Positions 26,110-35,775 of a stretch of DNA of 64,000 bases are shown one piece after another. The stretch is taken from assembly GCA_963780805.1 (NCBI GenBank), contig CAWADP010000012.1, positions 234,477-298,476 on the forward strand, read 5' to 3'. Positions within the stretch are counted from its first letter, which is position 1; each line of letters starts with the position of its first letter. A program made the translations under genes and the position numbers. Below the pieces are notes generated by a model. That model searched no databases, was not told the origin of the DNA, and saw only the letters and a list, made by a program, of their open reading frames with translations. The DNA is from JASHVB01 sp963780805. GTDB lineage: Bacteria; Pseudomonadota; Alphaproteobacteria; Acetobacterales; Acetobacteraceae.

Positions 26110-29100
26110 ATGCCACGCGTATGGACCGCTGCCGTGACCGGCCGCCTCGGCCGCACTTGCCTGCTCGCACTTGTGTGCGCGGTTGCCGCGGCATGGCCGC
26201 TCCAGGCGGGAGCACAAACGGTTCCGCAAGCTGCCAACCTGGTCCTCTATGGCGCCAATATCTATGCCGGCGGCACTCGTGTCACAGCCGGCACGTTCGT
26301 CGTGGGCAACAACGAAGCGCTGGACAGCGGCAGCCTGACGATGAGTGCGGGTACCACGCTCGCCTTCACGACCGGCGGCTTCAGCGTCGGCAACGCCATC
26401 GCGCTCAGCGGCGATCCGACGATCGACACCAGCAGCGGCAACGAGACATTGGGAGGCGTCATCTCCGGTACCGGTGCCACATTGAACAAGACCGGCGCCA
26501 ATACGCTGACTTTGACGAATACGGAGACCTACACCGGCCCGACCGCCGTCAATGGCGGGACGCTGGCGCTCGGAGCCGGCGGATCGATCGCGGCGAGCAG
26601 TGGGGTCGGCCTGCTGGCATCGGGGACAGGATTCGACATTTCAGGCGCCGGCAACCAGACGATCGGCGACCTGACGGGGGTCGTCGGCAGCACGGTCAGC
26701 CTGGGCAGCAACGTCCTGACGATCATTGCCGCCAATACCGACACTTTCAACGGCGTGATCCAGGACGGCGGCATCGCCGGCGGGGTGGGCGGCGCCATCA
26801 GCAAGTCCGGGCTGGGCATCCTGTTGTTCACCCAGCCGAACACCTACACCGGAGCCTCGACGATCTCGTCCGGCACGCTGGCGCTGACCGGCACGGGGTC
26901 CATCGCGACCTCGAGCGGCGTGATCCTGAGCGCCAGCGGCGCGAACTTTGATATTTCCGACACGTTCACCGGTGCGACGCTACAGGGGCTGACCGGCGTC
27001 GTCGGCACCACTGTCAGCCTGGGTAGCCAGACGCTGACGGTGAACCTGGCCAGCGGCGCCAACACGTTCAACGGCGTGCTGCAGGATGGCGGTATCGGCG
27101 GCGGCGCCGGAGGCAGCCTGGCGCTGACCGGTGCCGGCACGCTGCTGCTGACGCAGGTCAACACCTATACCGGACCGACGACTGTCTCGGGCGGTACGCT
27201 TGCCGTGACCGGCACCGGATCGGTCGCGGCCTCCAGCGGTGTGGCGCTGACCGCGAGCGGGGCGAATTTCGACATCTCCGATACCGGATCAGGTGCCACG
27301 GTGCGGAGCCTGAGCGGCGTCGCCGGCAGCACGGTGAGCCTCGGCAACCGGACCCTGACGGTGAACGTACCCGTCGGCGGCAGTGCCACCTTCGCAGGCG
27401 TCCTGATGGACGGCGGCCTCAGCGGCCTGTCGGGCGGCAGCCTGGCGATCGCAGGTCCTGGCACCGAGATCCTGACCGGCACCAATACCTACACCGGCAC
27501 GACAAGCATCAGCGCCGGCACGCTGCAAATCGGCAATGGCGGCACCAGCGGCAGCATCGCCGGGAACGTCGTGGACAACGCCGCGCTGGCGTTCGACCGT
27601 AGCGACAGCCCGATCTTCGCGGGCGTGATTTCGGGTACCGGAACGGTGACTCAGGCCGGCAGTGGAACGCTGGTCCTGACCGGGACGAACACCTATGGCG
27701 GCGGTACGACGATCAGCGCCGGCACGCTGCAGATCGGCAACGGCGGCACCAGCGGCAGTGTCGCGGGCAACATCACCGACAACAGCGCGCTGGTGTTCGA
27801 CCGCAGCGACACGGTCACCTTCATCGGCGGTATCGCCGGCGCCAGCAGCGCGACACTGTCGCAAAGAGGCACCGGCAGCCTGATCCTCGATGCCAACAAC
27901 AGCGGCTTCGCCGGCACCACAACGGTGGCCGCCGGCACGCTGGAGGTGGGCGATGCCAGCCACACCAGCGCGACGCTGGGTGGCAACGTCTTGGTCAGCG
28001 GTGCCGGGACGCTGCTGGGACATGGGACGATCGGCGGCAGCGTGGCCAATACCGGCAACGTGCAGCCGGGCGGCACGATCGGCGTGCTGAGCGTCACCGG
28101 CAACTACACCCAGTCCAGCGCCGGCATGCTGACCATCGAGATCACGCCCGCCGCCGCGGCGGGGGCAGGCGCGGGATACAGCCAACTCAGCGTCGGTGGC
28201 ACCGCGAGCCTGGCCGGAACCTTGGGGGTCATCGCTGATACCGGCAACTATACGGTCGGCAGCCGCTACACCGTCCTGACCGCGGCGGGCGGGCGCAGCG
28301 GCACCTTCGCCACCGTCGCCAACAACCCATTGTACTTTGGCTACATCACGCCGGCGGTCAGCTACGATCCGACCGACGTCTACGTCACGCTGGCCCCGAC
28401 GCCGAGCACGAACCCCTCGGCGCCGGCCCCGATATTCAACGGCGGCCAGCAAGTGCCGGACGCCCTGACGGCCATGGCCAGCGCGGCGGAAGGCATCGGT
28501 GACACGGTGCTCGCTGATGTCTGCGGTCCGCAGGCACAGCGTCTGGTCGCGCCGGGGCAGGGATGCGTGGTGCGCCCGCTCGCCGGCGGCTACCAGTCGG
28601 AACTCTGGATGCGCGGGTTGGGCGGTGTCGGCGGTCTGACCGGCAGCGGCTCCAGGCTGACGTTCAACGACGATTACGCCGGCATGCTGATCGGCGCCGG
28701 CGTCAGCCGGGGCGGCTTCACCGTCGGGGCTGGCGGGGGCTTCATGGCGACGGGGCTGAACTTCTCCGATGGCAGCACCGCTTCGCAGAATGCCGGGGTG
28801 GCGTTCGTATATGGGCGCTACGCGCAAGGGCCGTGGTGGCTCGGCGCGATGGGCGCCTATGGCGGCGGCGGCATCGACGGCTACCGCGCGCTGCCGGGCA
28901 CCGGCCTGACGGCCAGCGGCGACCGCTCGGGCGACTTCGCCGTCGTGCAGGGCCGTGCGGCGTATGACCTCGCGCTGGGGCCGGTGACGATCGAGCCACG
29001 CGGCGATATTGCCTACATCCATGCCGGGCAGTCCGGCTTCGCCGAAAGCGGCGCGTCGTTGCTCGATCTGACCTACCCCACGACGCATGCCGACATGACC

Positions 29101-29403
29101 GACGGCCGGCTGACCGTGCGGGCTATGCGCCAGTTCACGGCCGGAAGCTGGCAACTGGTGCCGTGGGCCGAGGCGGGCATGCAGCAGACGTTCTCCGGCC
29201 TGTCGCGTGACGTGCTGGTGACCGATGGACCCTTCAGCGCCGACGTTGCCGGCGTCTCACCAGCGCCAACCGCGGGGGTGGTCGGCGTGGGCATGGACGC
29301 GGCAGCGACGTCGGCGATGGATCTGTTCTTCCGCTATCAGGGGCAGTTTTCCGCCAACCAGACCGGCACCGCATTCAGCGCCGGGATGGCTTGGCACTTC
29401 TAA
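26110..29403 (+). CDS. Autotransporter (type Va) with PATR-repeat passenger
   Basis: The protein has about 1097 residues. A signal peptide (CLLALVCAVAAAWPLQAGAQ) targets it to the Sec pathway. The passenger (residues about 35-780) is a serine/threonine/glycine-rich beta helix built of passenger-associated transport repeats. Phrases such as GTNTYTGTTSISAGTLQIGN recur, and several units of about 107 codons are clearly duplicated (26530-27490). A short linker leads to the C-terminal 12-strand autotransporter barrel (LWMRGLGG, then MPYDLALG-like strands) ending in phenylalanine, as BAM substrates do. No protease or adhesin active site is seen. The start at 26110 follows AAGGGGGGAACC. Confidence 0.85.
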   Translation: MPRVWTAAVTGRLGRTCLLALVCAVAAAWPLQAGAQTVPQAANLVLYGANIYAGGTRVTAGTFVVGNNEALDSGSLTMSAGTTLAFTTGGFSVGNAIALSGDPTIDTSSGNETLGGVISGTGATLNKTGANTLTLTNTETYTGPTAVNGGTLALGAGGSIAASSGVGLLASGTGFDISGAGNQTIGDLTGVVGSTVSLGSNVLTIIAANTDTFNGVIQDGGIAGGVGGAISKSGLGILLFTQPNTYTGASTISSGTLALTGTGSIATSSGVILSASGANFDISDTFTGATLQGLTGVVGTTVSLGSQTLTVNLASGANTFNGVLQDGGIGGGAGGSLALTGAGTLLLTQVNTYTGPTTVSGGTLAVTGTGSVAASSGVALTASGANFDISDTGSGATVRSLSGVAGSTVSLGNRTLTVNVPVGGSATFAGVLMDGGLSGLSGGSLAIAGPGTEILTGTNTYTGTTSISAGTLQIGNGGTSGSIAGNVVDNAALAFDRSDSPIFAGVISGTGTVTQAGSGTLVLTGTNTYGGGTTISAGTLQIGNGGTSGSVAGNITDNSALVFDRSDTVTFIGGIAGASSATLSQRGTGSLILDANNSGFAGTTTVAAGTLEVGDASHTSATLGGNVLVSGAGTLLGHGTIGGSVANTGNVQPGGTIGVLSVTGNYTQSSAGMLTIEITPAAAAGAGAGYSQLSVGGTASLAGTLGVIADTGNYTVGSRYTVLTAAGGRSGTFATVANNPLYFGYITPAVSYDPTDVYVTLAPTPSTNPSAPAPIFNGGQQVPDALTAMASAAEGIGDTVLADVCGPQAQRLVAPGQGCVVRPLAGGYQSELWMRGLGGVGGLTGSGSRLTFNDDYAGMLIGAGVSRGGFTVGAGGGFMATGLNFSDGSTASQNAGVAFVYGRYAQGPWWLGAMGAYGGGGIDGYRALPGTGLTASGDRSGDFAVVQGRAAYDLALGPVTIEPRGDIAYIHAGQSGFAESGASLLDLTYPTTHADMTDGRLTVRAMRQFTAGSWQLVPWAEAGMQQTFSGLSRDVLVTDGPFSADVAGVSPAPTAGVVGVGMDAAATSAMDLFFRYQGQFSANQTGTAFSAGMAWHF

Positions 29404-29508
29404 TCGGGCGTCCGCGCCCCCCTTTGATGCGACGCGCGTCCTGTCATACCGAGTTGACCACCGGCCGGCGGCGGCGACCCGCTTCGGTTGCAACGGCACA
29501 CGGTAGCC

Positions 29509-30492
29509 ATGACGGGCGAAATGGGCGATGGAGAGCAGTACACACTCTTCGGCCTGCCCATGATCATCGATATGCACACCCATGCCGGCCGCCCCAACCG
29601 CACCGGGCCGGTCGATGGCTCCGTCCTCGCCACCATGGCGGCGGGCTGCATGTCGGCCGCCGTGGTCTCCGCCATCGCGGACCTGCCGATGATCCGCCGC
29701 AATCCGCAGACGAAACGGCTGGAGAAGGTGCGCGATCCGGAACCCGGCGAGTGCCTTGCCGCGGTGCAGGACTACCTTGCCAGCTTCGAGGCCACCGGCG
29801 CCCGCATCGCCCGCGAGCCGCACGAGATCCGCGCCGACGACCCGGCGTTGGTGCTCGCGGTGGAAGGCTGCGACTTCCTGGAAGGCGACCTGGACCGGCT
29901 GGACGCAATGGCGGCGCGCGGTGTGCGCAGCGTCCAACTCACGCATTACCTGGTGAACGAAACCGGCGACATCCAGACCGCGCCGCCGATCCATGGCGGC
30001 CTGACGCGCTTTGGCGCCGACGCTGTTCGCCGCATGAACCGGTGCCGCATCATCGTCGATGTCGCGCATTGCTCGGAAGCCACCGTCAAGGGCGTGGTCG
30101 CCGCCACCACCAATCCCATCCTCTGCTCGCATGCCAACCTGAAGGAGCCGGGCCATCCCGATGGCGACCATCCGCGCTATATAAGTCCGGACTATGCGCG
30201 GATGGTGACGGAGACCGACGGCGTGATCGGCGCGTGGATCGCCGTGCTGTGGACGGAAAAGCTGCCTGGCCTGATCCGCCATCTGTTCCGGCTGATAGAC
30301 CAGGTGGGGATCGACCATGTCGGCATCGGCACCGATCTGCCGGCCGGCGCGGCCAAAGCCGAGCTGCCGGATTTCTCGCGCCACCGGGAGATCGCTGCGG
30401 CGTTGCGGCAGCGCGGCATGACGGAGGACGAAGTGGCAAAGGTCTGTTCCGGCAACTGGCTGCGGGTGTTCCGCGCGGTGCGCGCCGGATGA
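29509..30492 (+). CDS. Membrane dipeptidase family (peptidase M19) metallohydrolase
   Basis: This amidohydrolase-fold protein of about 327 residues belongs to the renal dipeptidase family. Metal ligands are visible as IIDMHTHAG (HxH), LAVEGCDFLEGD (bridging Glu), IIVDVAHCSEAT (His), ILCSHANL (His) and GIGTDLP (Asp). Typical members split dipeptides or D-amino-acid-containing substrates. The first motif reads HTH rather than the usual DGHND, so substrate choice may differ. Several starts are possible (29488, 29509, 29521); 29509 is a compromise. The gene follows the autotransporter by about 100 bp. Confidence 0.78.
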   Translation: MTGEMGDGEQYTLFGLPMIIDMHTHAGRPNRTGPVDGSVLATMAAGCMSAAVVSAIADLPMIRRNPQTKRLEKVRDPEPGECLAAVQDYLASFEATGARIAREPHEIRADDPALVLAVEGCDFLEGDLDRLDAMAARGVRSVQLTHYLVNETGDIQTAPPIHGGLTRFGADAVRRMNRCRIIVDVAHCSEATVKGVVAATTNPILCSHANLKEPGHPDGDHPRYISPDYARMVTETDGVIGAWIAVLWTEKLPGLIRHLFRLIDQVGIDHVGIGTDLPAGAAKAELPDFSRHREIAAALRQRGMTEDEVAKVCSGNWLRVFRAVRAG

Positions 30493-30533
30493 CACATGAC
30501 CCGTGAGGAACTCATGATGCACGAGGCAGCAAG

Positions 30534-31232
30534 ATGAGCCGCGACGACCAGAAGCAGGCCGCCGCGCGGGCCGCGGTAGCACTGGTGCAGGATGGTATGG
30601 TGGTGGGACTGGGCACCGGCTCGACCGCCACCTTCGCGATCGACGCGCTGGCGGAACGGGTGCGCCAGGGGCTGCGCATCGTCGGCATTCCCACGTCGGA
30701 ACATAGCGCGGCGCAGGCCCGCGCGGCGAGCATCCCGTTGACTACGCTGGAAGACCATCATCGCATCGCGCTCACCATCGACGGGGCGGACGAGATTGCC
30801 CGCGGCTCGCTTGACCTGATCAAGGGTCTGGGCGGGGCGTTGTTGCGCGAGAAGATCGTCGCCGCGGCGAGCGACCGGCTGGTGATCGTGGCGGATGCCG
30901 GCAAGGTCGTGGACCGGCTGGGCACCGGCACGCCGGTGCCGGTGGAGGTGGTACCCTTCGGCTGGCAGACCACCGCCGAACGGCTCGCCCGGTTGGGGGC
31001 CGATCCGGTGCTGCGGCGCGACGGGGCGGGACAACCATTCCGCACCGACGGCGGCAACCTGATCCTCGATTGCGGCTTCGGCCCGATCGCCGATGCGCCC
31101 GCGCTGGAAACTGCGCTGTCCGGCGTGATCGGGGTGGTGGAAACCGGCTTGTTCGTCGGCATCGCCGAGATGGCGCTGGTGGCGGACGACGAGGTCGTGC
31201 ATCGGCTGACGCGCGATACGGCGGCCGGCTAA
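30534..31232 (+). CDS. rpiA: Ribose-5-phosphate isomerase A
   Basis: RpiA interconverts ribose 5-phosphate and ribulose 5-phosphate in the pentose phosphate pathway. All family motifs are present in 232 residues: VGLGTGSTATFAID, PTSEHSA, LTIDGADEI, KGLGGALLREK (catalytic Glu/Lys region), VIVADAGKVV and RTDGGNLILDC. The start at 30534 precedes the conserved first helix. It is convergent with prfC. Confidence 0.95.
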   Translation: MSRDDQKQAAARAAVALVQDGMVVGLGTGSTATFAIDALAERVRQGLRIVGIPTSEHSAAQARAASIPLTTLEDHHRIALTIDGADEIARGSLDLIKGLGGALLREKIVAAASDRLVIVADAGKVVDRLGTGTPVPVEVVPFGWQTTAERLARLGADPVLRRDGAGQPFRTDGGNLILDCGFGPIADAPALETALSGVIGVVETGLFVGIAEMALVADDEVVHRLTRDTAAG

Positions 31233-31343
31233 CGGTCACCCGCTGCGGGTCTCTGCTGGGAAGGTCGGTTGTTCAGGCGGCGCAATTCGAACCCGTTTCG
31301 GCCAGATTCCATCACGGAACGGGTACATCACACCGAAAACGCT

Positions 31344-32927
31344 CTAGACGACCGGACCGACCTCTCCCGCCCGCGCGCGAGAAACTGCCTTGTGCACGTC
31401 CTTCACATCGCGAAAGGCGATCTCTGGCGCTTGCTCTTCCGCGCGCCGCATCATGAACGCGGACGTGGCGAGGAACACCGGATCGCCGTCCACGTCGTCA
31501 GCCATGGCGCTGCGGTTGGCGGCGATGAAGCGCGCCAGCGCGGCCTTGTCCGGCGATGACACCCACCGCGCCAGCGCATAGGGTGACGTTTCGAAGCCGA
31601 TCGCCACGCTGTATTCCGCCGCCAACCGCGACTGCAGCACGTCGAGCTGCAATGTGCCGACCACACCAACCAGCGGCGGTGCCCCATCCTGTGGACGGAA
31701 CAATTGGACCACGCCTTCCTCGGCCAGTTCCGCCAGGGCCTGGCGCAGCTTCTTGGCCTTCATCGCGTCGTCCAGCCGGACGCGGCGCAGGATTTCGGGG
31801 GCGAAATAGGGGACGCCGACGAAGTTCACGTCCTCGCCTTCGGTCAGCGTGTCGCCGATGCGCAGCGTGCCGTGGTTGGGAATGCCGACCACGTCGCCGG
31901 CGAAGGCCTCGTCGGCGATCTCGCGCTCGCGGGCGAAGAAGAACTGCGGCGCGTGCAGGGGAATCTGCTTGCCAGTGCGCACCTGCTTCAGCCGCATGCC
32001 GCGCGTCAGGCGGCCGGAGCATACGCGGGCGAAGGCGATGCGGTCGCGGTGGTTGGGGTCCATGTTCGCCTGGATCTTGAACACCAGCGCCGTGAGGTTT
32101 GCTTCAGTTGCTTCCACCGTCCTGATATCGGCGTGCTGCGCGCGCGGCGGCGGGCCGTACTCGGCCAGGCCGTCGAGCAAGTCGGTGACGCCGATGCCCT
32201 TGATGGCACTGCCGAAATAGACCGGCGTGAGGTGCCCGGCGTTGAAGCTGTCGCGATCGAATTCGGGAAGCGCGACGCGCACCAGGTCCACCTCGTCCCC
32301 CAGGTCGGCCAGCCGCGGATCGGATTGCGGCAGCGGATTGATCAGGTGCAGGTCGCGGGCGCGCAGGTCGTACGTGCCGGCAAATGTGGCCGCGCGGCCG
32401 ACCGGCCAGGACACCGGCGCGGTGTCCAGCGCCAGGGTGGCAGCGATCTCGTCCAGCAGCTCCAGCGGGTCGCGCGATTCACGGTCCATCTTGTTGATGA
32501 AGGTGACAATCGGGATGTCGCGCAGGCGGCAAATCTCGAACAGCTTGCGGGTGCGGGCTTCGATGCCCTTGGCGGCGTCGATCACCATGACGGCGGAATC
32601 GACGGCCGTCAGTGTGCGGTAGGTGTCTTCCGAGAAGTCCTCGTGGCCGGGCGTGTCGAGCAGGTTGAAGACGCAGCCGGCATGTTCGAACGTCATGACG
32701 GAGGTGACGACGGAGATGCCGCGCTCGCGCTCGATGCCCATCCAGTCGGAGCGGGTGCGCCGGCGCTCGCCCTTGGCGCGAACGCTGCCGGCAAGCTGGA
32801 TGGCGCCGCCGGCGCGCAAAAGATGCTCGGTCAGAGTCGTTTTGCCGGCGTCGGGGTGGGAGATGATCGCGAAGGTACGGCGGCGGGCGATCTCGGCGGC
32901 GGGGTATGGGTGGGCGTGATCGGACAT
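31344..32927 (-). CDS. prfC: Peptide chain release factor 3
   Basis: RF3 is the translational GTPase that recycles RF1/RF2 from the ribosome. The 527-residue protein has the G domain with P-loop SHPDAGKTTLTEHLL, DTPGHEDFSED (G3) and FINKMDRES (G4), followed by domains II and III at full length (E. coli RF3 has 529 residues). Its start at 32927 (MSDHAHPYPAAEIARRRTFA) fits the family. Confidence 0.95.
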   Translation of the reverse strand: MSDHAHPYPAAEIARRRTFAIISHPDAGKTTLTEHLLRAGGAIQLAGSVRAKGERRRTRSDWMGIERERGISVVTSVMTFEHAGCVFNLLDTPGHEDFSEDTYRTLTAVDSAVMVIDAAKGIEARTRKLFEICRLRDIPIVTFINKMDRESRDPLELLDEIAATLALDTAPVSWPVGRAATFAGTYDLRARDLHLINPLPQSDPRLADLGDEVDLVRVALPEFDRDSFNAGHLTPVYFGSAIKGIGVTDLLDGLAEYGPPPRAQHADIRTVEATEANLTALVFKIQANMDPNHRDRIAFARVCSGRLTRGMRLKQVRTGKQIPLHAPQFFFAREREIADEAFAGDVVGIPNHGTLRIGDTLTEGEDVNFVGVPYFAPEILRRVRLDDAMKAKKLRQALAELAEEGVVQLFRPQDGAPPLVGVVGTLQLDVLQSRLAAEYSVAIGFETSPYALARWVSSPDKAALARFIAANRSAMADDVDGDPVFLATSAFMMRRAEEQAPEIAFRDVKDVHKAVSRARAGEVGPVV

Positions 32928-32943
32928 GGGGCCTCATGCAAAA

Positions 32944-32968
32944 GCGCCGGGATCGGGGACCCCGGCGC
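32944..32968 (-). promoter_or_regulatory. Terminator-like hairpin in the prfC leader
   Basis: Read on the minus strand, arms at 32961-32968 and 32944-32951 form an 8-bp all-GC stem with a 9-nt loop, followed by TTTT. It lies only 16 bp before the prfC start. It could be an attenuator, a leader hairpin, or the terminator of an upstream transcript. The rest of 32928-33239 holds nothing I can assign. Confidence 0.45.
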
Positions 32969-33239
32969 CGTTGGCTGTCATATAGGGCGGGAGTCGCGAA
33001 AACCAGGGGCGACCGGGCGGTAGGCGGGCGATAGGCGGGCGATACAAGCCGCAAGGCCTCTTGCCGGTCAGCCAGGCCGTGCTGGCACTCGACCCCACCG
33101 CGTGGCGCGCCCCGACCCGTCGGCGGTTCAGGCAGTGTCAACGCATGGCGTCGCCATCGTCGCCATTTGCATCGCGCCGTGCTTCACGCGCACCACCTGG
33201 ATTCAGAAGCCGTTAATCCCGCCGCACTAGACCACCCAA

Positions 33240-35009
33240 ATGACCGAAACGCCCAACTCTCTGCATAACCAACTAGGCGCAGCGGCCGCCTTGGCGGAGC
33301 AAGGTTTCCTGGCGGCGGGAGAGAACCTGGAAGCGGCGGTCGGCATCCTGGATCGGCTCACTGCGCGCTTTGCCGCTTACGTCGCCGAGCTCACCGGGGA
33401 GGGACTCGCCGAGACGCGCCGCAATCTCGCCGCCGTCGGCACCCACGTCGCGACACTGGGCAGGACGCGCGGGTCCGACATGGCCACGCTGGCGGGGCTT
33501 GGCGAGACCGTCACCGCGACCGGCCGGCGCATCGCGACGCTGCACCCGATCGTGCAAGAGGTCGCGACGTTGTCGCTGAGCGCGCGCGTCGTCGCCGGTG
33601 GCATGGGCCATGCGGCGGGTGACTTCACCGCCTTCGCCGGTGGCATCGCCGACGCCGCCGGACACGCGCGTGATTGCCTGACCGGGGTCCAGCACGCGCT
33701 GGGCCAGATGGCGCGGGAACTTGCCGAAGCTCAGGCCGGGGCTACCCTCTCCGCGCAGCGCCATGGACCGGCGATGCAGGCGATCCCGGAACGCGTTGTC
33801 GCGAACCTCCGCAGCCTGGCAGCACAGCAGCAACGTGCCGCCGAAGCCGCGACGGCGGCGCACCGCCAGTCGGAGGCGGTGCGCCGCCATGTGGCAGAGC
33901 AAATGGTTGCACTGCAACTGGGCGACATCACCCGCCAGCGACTGGAGCATGTCCAAATGGCCGCCGGGTTGTTGGCGGAAGAATGCGGACAGGCGGGCGA
34001 TTTGCTCTCCGCGCAGCTTCTCGACGCCGCCGACGATCTGGTGCGGCAAGGAGACCAGGTCGAGGCGGGGCTGTCCTCGCTGGTTGCCGCAGCGCAGGCG
34101 ATCGGAGAGCTCGGGGCGCAACTGCATGGCGGGGAGATTGGCGCGCAAGCGCACGGCGGGGAGGCTGGAGCGCAGCCGCGCGACGGGGAGATTCGCGCGC
34201 AACCGCGCGACGGGGAGATTCGCGCGCAGCCGCGCGACGGGGAGATTCGCGCGCAGCCGCGCGACGCCGCGTCTGGGATGCGACGGCACCCGGAGTCCGG
34301 CGGCGGCTTCGTTGCCGCCTTGGAGATGGACATCCGCCAGACCGCCGTCCTGTTCTCTGAACTCGGCGCCAGCGACGAGACAAACGGCCGACAGATGGAA
34401 GCCGTGCTGAAGACCACGGACATTCTGGCCGCGCGCCTCACCGAAGTGCAGTCTGTGCAGGAAGACCTGCGCATCATGGGCCTCAACGCGTCGCTGAAAT
34501 GCGGGAGGCTGGGGACGGTGGGACGGCCGCTCTCCGAGGTAGCGCAGGAGCTGCGGCGGTGCGGCATGCGCTTCGAGGCGAAGGCGGCTTCGGTGCTGAG
34601 CGAGCTCGATGGGGTACGGACGGTTGCCGAAGCACTGCATGATCCGGCGCGGCACGAGCAGCATGCAGAAATGGCTCAGGCGGCGGACGCACTGATCGCG
34701 CCGCTGCGGCGACTGCACGAACTGGAGCACGACCTGGTCGTAACCTTGTCGCAGCTTCATGCGGATGCGGCAGAGGTCGGTCGGCTGGTCGAGGGGGCCA
34801 TAGCACAGTTCTCGGTCCGCCACGCGCTTGCCGCTTCGCTGCGGGACGTCGCGGTGACATTTGCGGCCTGGCCGGGCGCGGCCGCGGCTTCAGGTGAAGT
34901 GCTGGACCGTGTCGCCGCCGCCTATACGATGGAGCGCGAACGCGCGGTGCACGCGCGCTTCGCGCCACTGCCTCGGCCGATGCCGCCGCAGGAGGTGGTG
35001 TTCTTCTGA
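33240..35009 (+). CDS. Soluble methyl-accepting-chemotaxis-like coiled-coil protein
   Basis: This 589-residue protein has no signal peptide or membrane segment. It is mostly long alanine/glutamine-rich helices. A stretch near residue 415-445 (IMGLNASLKCGRLG, then GRPLSEVAQELR) resembles the hairpin tip of MCP signalling domains, which normally read LNAAIEAARAGExGRGFAVVAxEVR, but with several key residues changed. It may be a degenerate or specialised cytoplasmic chemoreceptor. It points towards cheD and borders the chemotaxis operon, supporting a chemotaxis role. A tandem repeat of a 9-residue unit (DGEIRAQPR) interrupts the helices at residues about 313-342. Confidence 0.65.
   Translation: MTETPNSLHNQLGAAAALAEQGFLAAGENLEAAVGILDRLTARFAAYVAELTGEGLAETRRNLAAVGTHVATLGRTRGSDMATLAGLGETVTATGRRIATLHPIVQEVATLSLSARVVAGGMGHAAGDFTAFAGGIADAAGHARDCLTGVQHALGQMARELAEAQAGATLSAQRHGPAMQAIPERVVANLRSLAAQQQRAAEAATAAHRQSEAVRRHVAEQMVALQLGDITRQRLEHVQMAAGLLAEECGQAGDLLSAQLLDAADDLVRQGDQVEAGLSSLVAAAQAIGELGAQLHGGEIGAQAHGGEAGAQPRDGEIRAQPRDGEIRAQPRDGEIRAQPRDAASGMRRHPESGGGFVAALEMDIRQTAVLFSELGASDETNGRQMEAVLKTTDILAARLTEVQSVQEDLRIMGLNASLKCGRLGTVGRPLSEVAQELRRCGMRFEAKAASVLSELDGVRTVAEALHDPARHEQHAEMAQAADALIAPLRRLHELEHDLVVTLSQLHADAAEVGRLVEGAIAQFSVRHALAASLRDVAVTFAAWPGAAAASGEVLDRVAAAYTMERERAVHARFAPLPRPMPPQEVVFF
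34180..34260. repeat. 27-bp tandem repeat inside the chemoreceptor-like gene
   Basis: Three 27-bp units with one or two base changes, flanked by partial units on both sides (34132-34179), encode repeats of DGEIRAQPR and related HGGEIGAQ units. Copy number could change without shifting frame. Confidence 0.8.
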
Positions 35010-35120
35010 TCGGCCGCGCCGCGCTCCGCGGTCTCCGGCGGGGCGATCAGCTCTGTGTCACGACCGGGCTTGGCATGGCTTGGTCTGGCTTCGCCCGGCT
35101 TGGTCCCCTTCGCCCGGGCA

Positions 35121-35182
35121 CCCACGTCTTTGCTCTTGCACACCGAAGACGTGGGGTGGCCGCGCCAGGCGCGGTCATGACA
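35121..35182. repeat. Dispersed palindromic repeat downstream of cheD
   Basis: Arms CCCACGTCTT (35121-35130) and AAGACGTGGG (35146-35155) form a perfect 10-bp stem, followed by a second GC stem and GGTCATGAC. A related element lies in inverse orientation at about 13495-13545. Confidence 0.65.
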
Positions 35183-35252
35183 TGGAGAGTCGTCGCGAAA
35201 GACGGTTGGTATAAGGCGATCTCCCTTGCGCGCGGTGCTCCCGCTCCTCGTA

Positions 35253-35775
35253 TCAATCCGCTTTTGCGCTCAGGTTCGCGCTCGGGTTCGCGCCCGGGCC
35301 CGCGTCGCCCGCGCGGCTGTTCCCGTCGCGCAGTTCCCGCACCAGTGACTCGGCCGTTGGCCGTGTGAAACCGCAGGAACAATCCGCGCAACCCGCCGGT
35401 GCGGCGGGCCATCACCGGGATGCCGTGGATCAGCAGCGCCTCCAGCGCCACCGCCACGTTCTGCGTCCCCACGGTGTCGGCCCGCGCGCCGAACGGCAGC
35501 ACCGCCGCGCCGCCGAACACCTTGGCCCGCAGGTCCACCGGGCGGCTGCCCAGCCGCTCCATCGCCGCCAGCAGGCGCGCAAATGCGACGTCGCCATACC
35601 GAGCCGTCGGCGGCGAGGGTCCACAGCGCGGCAGCAGGAAGTGGTTCATCCCGCCGATCCGCCGGTGCCGGTCGAACAGACAGACGGCGACGCAGGAGCC
35701 CAGGATCGTCGTGACGACCGAGGGTTCGGCGGCGCAGCAGATCGTGCCCGGCGCCAGGAAGATTGGCGTCGTCAC
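35253..35775 (-). pseudogene. cheD: Chemoreceptor glutamine deamidase CheD, +1 frameshift near the end
   Basis: CheD deamidates glutamines in chemoreceptors. From the GTG at 35775 (GTGA overlap with the cheB stop) the frame shows the catalytic Cys in TTILGSCVAVCLFD (about C28) and His in GGMNHFLLP (about H44), plus AKVFGGAAVLPFG. After FHTANG, at about 35348-35356, one surplus base shifts the frame. Removing it gives a natural ending LVRELRDGNSRAG and on to a stop at 35253. As written the frame instead runs arginine-rich to 35047 through a dispersed repeat. All catalytic residues precede the shift, so activity could survive. Confidence 0.72.

Noticed and set aside
27289..29154. 621-codon minus-strand frame
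   Set aside because: Antisense of the autotransporter; composition is that of a shadow and it has no start signal.
35047..35252. Extra C-terminal part of CheD
   Set aside because: It lies beyond a one-base shift and reads through a dispersed repeat; the alternative frame gives a natural end at 35253.
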